Of a stretch of DNA of 10,429 nt, positions 5,321 to 10,429 are shown piece after piece. The position numbers and the translations under genes are program-made. This DNA is from Brucellaceae bacterium (GTDB taxonomy: Bacteria; Pseudomonadota; Alphaproteobacteria; Rhizobiales; Rhizobiaceae). The notes under the pieces are model-generated. The model saw nothing but the letters and a program-made list of their open reading frames with translations, searched no databases and was not told the origin of the DNA. Within the stretch, counting starts at the first letter, position 1; every line of letters starts with the position of its first letter. The stretch lies in contig JAIRVW010000089.1 of NCBI GenBank assembly GCA_031253705.1, positions 1-10,429 of the forward strand, in the 5' to 3' direction.

Positions 5321-6070
5321 ATGAAAGTTCTGGTCGCAGTTAAGCGGGTTGTTGATTACAACGTCAAAATCCGGGTCAAAAGTGACGGTTCAGGCGTTGA
5401 GCTGACCAATGTCAAAATGTCGATGAACCCGTTTGATGAAATCGCGGTTGAAGAAGCGCTGAAGCTGAAAGAAGCCGGTAAGGTTTCTGAAGTTGTTGTT
5501 GTGTCTATCGGCCCTGCACAGGCACAGGAAACCCTGCGTACTGCTCTGGCTATGGGGGCTGACCGCGCTATCCTCGTTAAAAATGACGATGTCGTTGAGC
5601 CGCTTGCCGTTGCAAAAATTCTGAAAGGCGTTGTTACTGCAGAAGAGCCGAAGCTGGTTATTCTCGGCAAACAGGCCATTGATGATGATGCAAACCAGAC
5701 CGGTCAGATGTTGTCAGCCCTGCTTGGCTGGGCACAGGCGACTTTTGCCTCTGAAGTTGAGCTGTCCGATGCGTCTGCCAATGTAACCCGTGAAGTTGAC
5801 GGCGGCTTGCAGACCATTGAAGTGAAACTGCCAGCGATCATCACCACCGATCTGCGTCTGAACCAGCCGCGCTATGCTTCTCTGCCGAATATTATGAAGG
5901 CGAAGAAGAAGCCTCTCGATGAGAAGACGCCGGCTGATTACGGTGTTGATACTGCACCGCGCCTGAAAATCCTTAAAACCGAAGAACCATCCGGCCGTAA
6001 AGCCGGTGTGAAAGTGGCTTCCGTTGCCGAGCTTGTTGATAAGCTCAAGAACGAAGCAGGCGTATTGTAA
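5321..6070 (+). CDS. etfB: Electron transfer flavoprotein subunit beta
   Basis: This subunit with EtfA forms the soluble heterodimer that takes electrons from acyl-CoA and other dehydrogenases and passes them to ETF:ubiquinone oxidoreductase. The beta subunit holds AMP. The 249 residues are the normal length. [14 protein letters not shown] (36-49), [17 protein letters not shown] (114-130) and the dehydrogenase-recognition loop [18 protein letters not shown] (175-192), followed by KAKKKP (193-198), identify it. The last segment corresponds to the lysine-rich loop that is methylated in mammalian ETF-beta. GGAGAGG is 11 nt upstream of the ATG. The stop lies 24 nt before etfA, so the two form an operon. 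This is the group I ETF of aerobic oxidation, not the bifurcating kind, judged from the loop sequence. Confidence 0.97.
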   Translation: MKVLVAVKRVVDYNVKIRVKSDGSGVELTNVKMSMNPFDEIAVEEALKLKEAGKVSEVVVVSIGPAQAQETLRTALAMGADRAILVKNDDVVEPLAVAKILKGVVTAEEPKLVILGKQAIDDDANQTGQMLSALLGWAQATFASEVELSDASANVTREVDGGLQTIEVKLPAIITTDLRLNQPRYASLPNIMKAKKKPLDEKTPADYGVDTAPRLKILKTEEPSGRKAGVKVASVAELVDKLKNEAGVL

Positions 6071-6094
6071 GCGGGTCAGGACAGGAAAACGATT

Positions 6095-7024
6095 ATGGCT
6101 ATTCTTCTTTTTGCAGAACACGATAATGCAAGCCTTTCCGACCAGACTGCAAAGGCTCTGACCGCAGCGCTCGCTATCGGCGGTGACGTGGATGTATTGG
6201 TTGCAGGTAAAGGCGCAAAAGCTGCCGCAGATGCTGCTGCCAAGCTGAAAGGCGTGCGCAAAGTGCTGCTTGCTGAAAGCGATGCTCTGGAAAACCGTCT
6301 GGCAGAGCCAACTGCTGCATTGCTGGTTGGTCTTGCCGGTTCTTATGACACTGTGATTGCGCCTGCCACAACCTCGGGCAAAAACGTGCTGCCGCGCGTT
6401 GCAGCACTTCTCGATGTTGCACAGGTATCGGAAATCATTGAAGTTGTGTCTCCGACTGTCTTTAAGCGTCCGATCTATGCCGGTAACGCGATTCAGACCG
6501 TTGAAACCACCGATGCCAAGAAGGTCATCACTGTACGTACAGCATCATTTGCTGCGGCCGGTGAAGGCGGTTCCGCTGCGGTTGAAAGCGTTGATGCAGG
6601 TAATGATCCGGCAGTATCGAAATTTGTTGAGGCAAAAATCTCCGGCGGTGACCGTCCGGAACTGACTTCGGCAAAGATCATTATTTCCGGTGGCCGTGCT
6701 CTCGGCTCCGCTGAGAAGTTTAACGAAGTGATCACACCGGTTGCTGACAAGCTCGGCGCTGCGATTGGTGCCAGCCGTGCGGCTGTTGATGCGGGCTATG
6801 CACCGAATGACTGGCAGGTTGGCCAGACCGGTAAAGTGGTTGCGCCTCAATTGTATATCGCTTGCGGTATTTCCGGTGCGATCCAGCATCTGGCCGGTAT
6901 GAAAGATTCCAAAGTGATCGTTGCGATCAACAAGGATGAAGAAGCTCCGATTTTCCAGGTTGCTGATTACGGTCTGGTCGGTGATCTGTTCACCATTCTG
7001 CCGGAACTGGAAAAAGCCCTCTGA
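6095..7024 (+). CDS. etfA: Electron transfer flavoprotein subunit alpha
   Basis: This is the FAD-carrying subunit of ETF and the partner of EtfB encoded just upstream. The 309 residues match the usual length. The N-terminal domain (1-185) has the ETF alpha/beta fold. The C-terminal FAD domain shows SGGRALGS (198-205), SRAAVDAGY (227-235), [11 protein letters not shown] (241-251), [13 protein letters not shown] (257-269) and [20 protein letters not shown] (278-297), which bind the flavin. AGGACAGGA lies about 8 nt upstream of the ATG. Both genes share high GCT, GTT and CGT codon use, typical of well-expressed genes here. ETF-QO, the membrane acceptor, is not in the window. Confidence 0.97.
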   Translation: MAILLFAEHDNASLSDQTAKALTAALAIGGDVDVLVAGKGAKAAADAAAKLKGVRKVLLAESDALENRLAEPTAALLVGLAGSYDTVIAPATTSGKNVLPRVAALLDVAQVSEIIEVVSPTVFKRPIYAGNAIQTVETTDAKKVITVRTASFAAAGEGGSAAVESVDAGNDPAVSKFVEAKISGGDRPELTSAKIIISGGRALGSAEKFNEVITPVADKLGAAIGASRAAVDAGYAPNDWQVGQTGKVVAPQLYIACGISGAIQHLAGMKDSKVIVAINKDEEAPIFQVADYGLVGDLFTILPELEKAL

Positions 7025-7035
7025 GCAGGGATCAT

Positions 7036-7055
7036 GACAATCAGGCATGATTGTC
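7036..7055 (+). terminator. Stem-loop after etfA
   Basis: GACAATCA (7036-7043) and TGATTGTC (7048-7055) form an 8-bp stem with a GGCA loop, 12 nt after the etfA stop. It has no proper T-run and stands before the main terminator, so it may be a 3' stabilising hairpin. Confidence 0.5.
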
Positions 7056-7066
7056 TTTGATATTAT

Positions 7067-7104
7067 AACGCGTCCGGATATTTAATCCGGACGCGTTTTG
7101 TTTT
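7067..7104 (+). terminator. Rho-independent terminator of etfBA
   Basis: AACGCGTCCGGAT (7067-7079) pairs perfectly with ATCCGGACGCGTT (7085-7097) around an ATTTA loop, followed by TTTTGTTTT overlapping the stem end. It separates etfBA from the next gene. Confidence 0.93.
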
Positions 7105-7128
7105 AATCAGGGGCAGGGCATTTCACAG

Positions 7129-7204
7129 TCAAATTGAATCAATTTGATGCCGGTGACAATGCGACCCAAAAAGAAGCCGGAGCGAGCGCTATGATTCAAT
7201 TTGA
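7129..7204. promoter_or_regulatory. Candidate operator: three TCAAnTTGA sites upstream of hbd
   Basis: The 9-mer TCAANTTGA, itself palindromic, occurs at 7129-7137, 7139-7147 and 7196-7204. The first two start 10 bp apart, one helical turn, and together make a 19-bp palindrome. A further inverted repeat CATGAG-GCTG-CTCATG is at 7230-7245. The spacing and repetition suggest cooperative binding of a regulator of the hydroxyacyl-CoA dehydrogenase gene. The regulator is not identified. Confidence 0.4.
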
Positions 7205-7299
7205 ACGTAATCCGCTCTAGACTTATTTGCATGAGGCTGCTCATGTAGCTGAGGCTTTAGTGCTGTAAATTTATTGATACGAAGGGATCGGAGCGGATC

Positions 7300-8181
7300 A
7301 TGAGTTTTACAATCAAAACAGTAGGTATCATCGGCGCAGGGCAGATGGGTAATGGTATTGCTCATGTTTGCGCGCTGGCAGGCTTTGATGTGCTGCTGCA
7401 TGATGCTTCGCTTGAGCGGCTTGAAAACGGTATTGCCACGATCAGCGGGAATATGGCGCGTCAGGTGGCTTCCGGTAAACTGGCTGAAGATGCCCGTATT
7501 GCCGGTCTGGCTCTGATCAAACCTGCCAAAACCGTGGCTGATCTGGCGCCTTGCGATCTGGTGATTGAGGCTGCGACGGAAAATGAAGCCATCAAGAAGC
7601 AGATTTTTGCGCAGGTCTGCCCGCATCTGCACAGCAATGCTATTCTGGCGACCAATACATCTTCGATCTCCATCACCCGTCTTGCTGCCACAACCGATCG
7701 TCCTGAGCGTTTTATCGGTATTCACTTTATGAATCCGGTGCCGGTGATGAAGCTGGTTGAGCTGATCCGCGGTATCGCCACAGAAGAACCGACCTTTGCC
7801 GCTTCGACGGATTTCGTGCAGAAGCTGGGCAAAACGATTACGGTTTCCGCTGACTTCCCTGCCTTTATCGTCAACCGTATCTTGCTGCCAATGATCAATG
7901 AAGCGATCTATACGCTTTATGAAGGTGTGGGCACTGTGGATGCGATTGATACTGCAATGAAGCTTGGTGCCAATCATCCGATGGGCCCGTTGCAGCTGGC
8001 GGATTTCATTGGTCTGGATACCTGCCTGTCGATTATGCAGGTGCTCTATGATGGTCTGTCAGATTCCAAATATCGTCCGTGCCCGCTGCTGGTGAAATAT
8101 GTTGAAGCCGGTTGGCTGGGGCGTAAAACCGGGCGCGGCTTCTATGACTATCGCGGCGATGAGCCTGTACCGACCCGTTAA
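7300..8181 (+). CDS. hbd: 3-hydroxybutyryl-CoA dehydrogenase
   Basis: This enzyme oxidises (S)-3-hydroxybutyryl-CoA to acetoacetyl-CoA with NAD, or the reverse, in short-chain beta-oxidation and C4 metabolism. The 293 residues are the size of single-domain Hbd. The dinucleotide fold has GAGQMG at 12-17, with Asp35 at the end of the second strand favouring NAD. The catalytic set appears as Ser in NTSS (119-122), His142 in HFMNP, Glu154 and Asn192 in IVNRIL. HPMGPLQLADFIGLD (226-240) and GWLGRKTGRGFYDY (271-284) mark the C-terminal dimerisation domain. GGAG lies 6 nt before the ATG. It is downstream of etfBA but separated by a strong terminator, so it has its own promoter; reduced ETF and NADH are both products of acyl-CoA oxidation. 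Confidence 0.95.
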   Translation: MSFTIKTVGIIGAGQMGNGIAHVCALAGFDVLLHDASLERLENGIATISGNMARQVASGKLAEDARIAGLALIKPAKTVADLAPCDLVIEAATENEAIKKQIFAQVCPHLHSNAILATNTSSISITRLAATTDRPERFIGIHFMNPVPVMKLVELIRGIATEEPTFAASTDFVQKLGKTITVSADFPAFIVNRILLPMINEAIYTLYEGVGTVDAIDTAMKLGANHPMGPLQLADFIGLDTCLSIMQVLYDGLSDSKYRPCPLLVKYVEAGWLGRKTGRGFYDYRGDEPVPTR

Positions 8182-8213
8182 TATTTGCTCATATTCTGAG
8201 CTCTGAATTGCTG

Positions 8214-8250
8214 AAAACCCTGCATTTGATCGAAAAATGCAGGGTTTTTT
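8214..8250 (+). terminator. Rho-independent terminator of hbd
   Basis: AAAACCCTGCATTT (8214-8227) pairs with AAATGCAGGGTTTT (8235-8248), with a seven-base loop and a T-run to 8250. Confidence 0.93.
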
Positions 8251-8308
8251 ATCGGGTTAATAAATAAAAGGTTATTTTTAACAGGTCGTTAAGGATGGTG
8301 ATTCACGC

Positions 8309-8340
8309 AATATTCACCTTTCACCGCTAATATTTACCTT
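8309..8340 (+). promoter_or_regulatory. 12-bp direct repeats 20 bp apart, candidate activator site
   Basis: AATATTCACCTT (8309-8320) and AATATTTACCTT (8329-8340) differ at one base and start exactly 20 bp apart, two helical turns. Additional TTCAC pentamers lie at 8302, 8320 and 8344. The pair ends 10 nt before a possible -35 of the small-protein gene, the usual place for an activator that binds in tandem. Confidence 0.4.
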
Positions 8341-8350
8341 AAATTCACTG

Positions 8351-8378
8351 TTGCGATTTGCGCTTCAGAAAAAATAAT
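8351..8378 (+). promoter_or_regulatory. Candidate promoter of the 42-aa gene
   Basis: TTGCGA (8351-8356) is followed after 16 nt by AATAAT (8373-8378), five of six bases of a consensus -10; TAATAA at 8375-8380 with 18-nt spacing is an alternative. It lies about 30 nt before the small ORF start. Confidence 0.4.
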
Positions 8379-8406
8379 AATTCTAAATTAATCAGGGTGT
8401 AGAGTG

Positions 8407-8535
8407 ATGGGTCTGATCGTTCAGTTTCGTCAAATTGTTAAAGTTATTCGTGAATTTCTGGCACCAAGCTATCGTCCGGAACGCCATTATATGCGTGGTC
8501 CCGGCCCTGCCTGTGCAGCCCGTCTTTCACACTAA
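8407..8535 (+). CDS. Hypothetical small protein, 42 aa
   Basis: An ATG-started frame of 42 codons ends at TAA 8533-8535, and no family is recognised. Residues 1-19 (MGLIVQFRQIVKVIREFLA) could form an amphipathic helix of alternating hydrophobic and basic residues. The C-terminal half, SYRPERHYMRGPGPACAARL, is Arg, Pro and Gly rich with one Cys. Codon choice (CGT, CTG, GTT, GAA) matches the neighbouring real genes. A modest Shine-Dalgarno (AGGG about 9 nt upstream), a promoter candidate before it and a strong terminator after it make an independent transcription unit. A chance ORF cannot be excluded. Confidence 0.55.
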   Translation: MGLIVQFRQIVKVIREFLAPSYRPERHYMRGPGPACAARLSH

Positions 8536-8584
8536 TATTTGGTTTTACCGGATAGCTCCCAGATCCGGTGAACGACAGAACGAG

Positions 8585-8618
8585 AAAAGCCGGCTCATGA
8601 GCCGGCTTTTGTATTTTT
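8585..8618. terminator. Bidirectional terminator between the small gene and cysK
   Basis: Positions 8585-8610 form a perfect 26-nt palindrome (arms AAAAGCCGGCTCA and TGAGCCGGCTTTT) with T-runs on both strands; on the plus strand GTATTTTT follows. It serves the plus-strand small gene and the minus-strand cysK, whose stop is at 8636. Confidence 0.9.
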
Positions 8619-8635
8619 GAACAGTTGAAAGCCGA

Positions 8636-9604
8636 TCAGGCGTCAAGGCCGTCAAACAGAGCGGTTGAGAGATAGCGCTCGGCAAAAGACGGAATGATAA
8701 CGACGATATTTTTGCCTTTGTTTTCCGGACGTTTACCCACTTCAACCGCGGCTTTCAGTGCAGCGCCTGAGGAAATGCCAACCGGAATACCTTCTACGCG
8801 GGCAATCTGGCGCGCATAGGCGAAGGCGTCTTCATTGGCGACCTGAATGATTTCATCATAAACGCCGGTATCCAGTGTTTTCGGTGCAAAGCCGGCACCA
8901 ATACCCTGAATTTTATGCGGACCAGGATTGCCGCCGGACAGCACAGGCGAATCTTTCGGTTCAACCGCAATAACCTTGAAGGATGGTTTGCGGGCTTTCA
9001 GAACCTGACCAACGCCGGTGATGGTGCCGCCGGTGCCGATTCCGGAAACCAGAATATCGGCTTCGCCATTGGTATCATTCCAGATTTCTTCCGCAGTGGT
9101 TTTGCGATGCACTTCCGGATTGGCAGCATTTTCAAACTGCTGCGGGATGATGGCATCCGGATTACCGGCTGCGAGTTCTTCAGCCTTGGCAATTGCGCCC
9201 TTCATACCTTTGGCACCTTCGGTCAGCACCAGTTCCGCGCCGAGCAGTTTGAGCAGCTTGCGGCGCTCAATCGACATGGTTTCAGGCATAGTGAGAATCA
9301 GGCTGTAGCCTTTGGCAGCGGCAGCAAAAGCCAGAGCGATACCGGTATTGCCGGAAGTCGGCTCAATAAAGACGGTTTTACCCGGAACGGCTTTGCCTTC
9401 TGCTTCAAGGCTTTCAATCATCGCCAGACCGATACGGTCTTTAACACTGGCCAGCGGATTGAAGAATTCAAGCTTAACGAGAAGATTGGCGACAACACCG
9501 TTTTCGCGGGCAAATTTATCCGCGCGCACAAGCGGGGTGTTACCGATTGTATCAACAATAGAAGAGTAAATACGGCCGCGGCCTGGCTTGTTAGAATCGC
9601 TCAT
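8636..9604 (-). CDS. cysK: Cysteine synthase A (O-acetylserine sulfhydrylase)
   Basis: This enzyme makes L-cysteine from O-acetyl-L-serine and sulfide with pyridoxal phosphate, in the cytosol. The 322 residues are the usual length. The Schiff-base lysine is Lys55 in NPLASVKDR; the substrate loop TSGNTG is at 83-88, the phosphate-binding [10 protein letters not shown] at 188-197 and GISSGAA at 276-282. The end [14 protein letters not shown] is characteristic of CysK, and no C-terminal CBS domain is present, which argues against cystathionine beta-synthase. ATG at 9604 has AGGAG 8 nt upstream; an in-frame upstream ATG at 9634 has no ribosome-binding site. The gene stands alone, divergent from the universal stress protein gene. 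Confidence 0.96.
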   Translation of the reverse strand: MSDSNKPGRGRIYSSIVDTIGNTPLVRADKFARENGVVANLLVKLEFFNPLASVKDRIGLAMIESLEAEGKAVPGKTVFIEPTSGNTGIALAFAAAAKGYSLILTMPETMSIERRKLLKLLGAELVLTEGAKGMKGAIAKAEELAAGNPDAIIPQQFENAANPEVHRKTTAEEIWNDTNGEADILVSGIGTGGTITGVGQVLKARKPSFKVIAVEPKDSPVLSGGNPGPHKIQGIGAGFAPKTLDTGVYDEIIQVANEDAFAYARQIARVEGIPVGISSGAALKAAVEVGKRPENKGKNIVVIIPSFAERYLSTALFDGLDA

Positions 9605-9652
9605 ACCAAATCTCCTGATCTTTTCGCAAATCATAGGGCCTGAAGGCTCAGG

Positions 9653-9732
9653 ATTATAGAAGCAGGCTTCCAGATTATGTGATCAAATTAGAATAATATT
9701 CTATCAAGTTGAAAATTTAGAATTATTTTATA
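9653..9732 (-). promoter_or_regulatory. cysK: Candidate cysK promoter and upstream palindromes
   Basis: On the minus strand a consensus TATAAT lies at 9658-9653 with no good -35 at 16-18 nt, which suggests an activator is needed. GAAGCAGGCTTC (9659-9670) is an inverted repeat abutting the -10. Further upstream are the palindrome TAGAATAATATTCTA (9689-9703) and a TTTAGAA-TTA-TTTTATA stretch (9716-9732). The regulator is unknown; in many proteobacteria cysK responds to sulfur supply through CysB. Confidence 0.35.
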
Positions 9733-9816
9733 GCTGAATGATGACGGTCTTTGTTTGTCACGCATTGCCGGTTTCAAAATTTACAATGAAACTGAGGAAT
9801 TGGATCACAAACATTT

Positions 9817-9858
9817 TTGATTGCAATCAATGTAATTTCTACTGTCAATTCTTAGATA
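9817..9858 (+). promoter_or_regulatory. FNR/FixK-type box and promoter of the universal stress gene
   Basis: TTGATTGCAATCAA (9817-9830) is a perfect TTGAT-N4-ATCAA anaerobox as bound by FnrN, FixK or FNR. A -10-like TAGATA is at 9853-9858, putting the transcription start near 9865 and the box centre at about -41, the standard position for activation. Low-oxygen induction of the following gene is inferred. Confidence 0.7.
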
Positions 9859-9919
9859 AATAATATGAAGTGCTGTTCAGCTATTGTTTAGCAGGCACTG
9901 TAAGAAGGAAGGGCGAAAA

Positions 9920-10369
9920 ATGTATAAGCATATTTTAGTGGCAACTGATGGTTCAGAGCTTGCCAATAAAGGTCTGGAACAGGCGATTGGTCTGGCCAAA
10001 GAGCTTTCCGCTAAAATCACAGTTCTGACGGTAACGGATCTGTTTCCGAGCTACGGCATTGTTGTGGCACCGGGACTGAGCACATCGCCGGAAATTTTTG
10101 AAGAATACCGCACCTCTATGGCGGAACAGGCCAAGGCCATTGTGCAGCAGGCAATTGCCAAAGCACGTGATGCCGGTGTGACTGTGGAGGGCCTGCATAT
10201 TGAAAACCAGTCGCCGGCAGTTGGAATTGTTGAAGCTGCAGAAACCCATCAGGCAGAACTGATTGTGGTTGCTTCGCACGGCCGTCGCGGTGTGAACAAG
10301 CTGCTGCTCGGCAGTCAGGCTGCTGAAGTGCTGTCTTTGAGCAAAGTACCGGTGCTGGTTGTAAAGTAA
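9920..10369 (+). CDS. Universal stress protein, UspA family
   Basis: This is a single-domain cytosolic Usp of 149 residues. The start motif YKHILVATDGSELA holds the conserved Asp10 of the nucleotide site. The C-terminal VVASHGRRGVNKLLLGSQA (about 116-134) gives G-9x-G-S (Gly121, Gly131, Ser132); the first Gly of the classical G-2x-G is Ala118, as in many ATP-binding Usps. The last strand is VPVLVV. ATG 9920 is preceded by AAGGAAGGG; the longer frame from ATG 9884 adds 12 residues absent from the family. With the FNR-type box upstream, a role in survival under oxygen limitation is likely, as for FNR/Anr-controlled Usps of other proteobacteria. Confidence 0.93.
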   Translation: MYKHILVATDGSELANKGLEQAIGLAKELSAKITVLTVTDLFPSYGIVVAPGLSTSPEIFEEYRTSMAEQAKAIVQQAIAKARDAGVTVEGLHIENQSPAVGIVEAAETHQAELIVVASHGRRGVNKLLLGSQAAEVLSLSKVPVLVVK

Positions 10370-10393
10370 CCAACCGTAATTGAGGGAATAAAA

Positions 10394-10424
10394 AAACGGC
10401 GCCGAGAGCGCCGTTTCTTTTTTA
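10394..10424 (+). terminator. Rho-independent terminator of the universal stress gene
   Basis: AAACGGCGC (10394-10402) pairs with GCGCCGTTT (10408-10416) around CGAGA, followed by CTTTTTTATT. Confidence 0.92.
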
Positions 10425-10429
10425 TTAGG

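Larger units (their letters stand above)
9605..9919. other. Divergent regulatory region between cysK and uspA-like gene
   Basis: This AT-rich stretch of about 315 bp has no gene. It contains the cysK leader and promoter side (about 9605-9735) and the stress-gene promoter with an FNR-type box (9817-9865). A small hairpin CCTGA-AGGC-TCAGG (9639-9652) lies in the presumed cysK 5' leader. Confidence 0.7.

Noticed and set aside
7134..7142. FNR-type site in TTGAATCAA before hbd
   Set aside because: The half-sites are one base apart rather than four, so it does not fit TTGAT-N4-ATCAA.
7189..7977. 262-codon ORF antisense to hbd
   Set aside because: Long, but opposite a secure gene; the His/Arg/Asn-rich translation has no domain and no ribosome-binding site.

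Overview
The window looks like chromosomal DNA of an alphaproteobacterium of the Hyphomicrobiales, most likely a low-GC relative of Brucella/Ochrobactrum such as Pseudochrobactrum. The reasons are protein similarity recalled from memory, roughly 50% GC, the small HIG1-like membrane protein beside a PduO-type adenosyltransferase, and short palindromic intergenic repeats of the type common in Rhizobiales. Nothing looks horizontally acquired: there are no phage, IS, CRISPR or tRNA genes.

Left part (1-3860). A minus-strand MHS-family transporter runs off the left edge. Next comes asd (aspartate-semialdehyde dehydrogenase), preceded by what looks like a ribosome-mediated attenuator: a 52-codon leader ORF with a good Shine-Dalgarno whose C-terminal 21 residues are mostly Thr, Lys, Ile and Met, followed by mutually exclusive RNA hairpins. 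This is the most interesting item here. A strong terminator and a palindromic repeat separate asd from a convergent YihY/BrkB-type membrane protein gene, which is divergent from a short-chain dehydrogenase gene.

Middle part (3860-8250). An array of 59-bp tandem repeats leads into a two-gene unit (HIG1-like twin-transmembrane protein plus cob(I)alamin adenosyltransferase). Then come etfB-etfA (electron transfer flavoprotein) and a separately transcribed 3-hydroxybutyryl-CoA dehydrogenase gene. These fit acyl-CoA and short-chain fatty acid catabolism: ETF accepts electrons from acyl-CoA dehydrogenases, the hydroxyacyl-CoA dehydrogenase acts in beta-oxidation or C4 metabolism, and adenosylcobalamin serves methylmalonyl-CoA mutase. 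Several 5' regions hold palindromes directly upstream of ribosome-binding sites.

Right part (8250-10429). A candidate 42-aa small-protein gene has its own direct-repeat operator candidate, promoter and terminator. It converges on cysK (O-acetylserine sulfhydrylase). A universal stress protein gene is divergent from cysK and carries a perfect FNR/FixK-type box at the spacing expected of an activated promoter, which implies induction at low oxygen.
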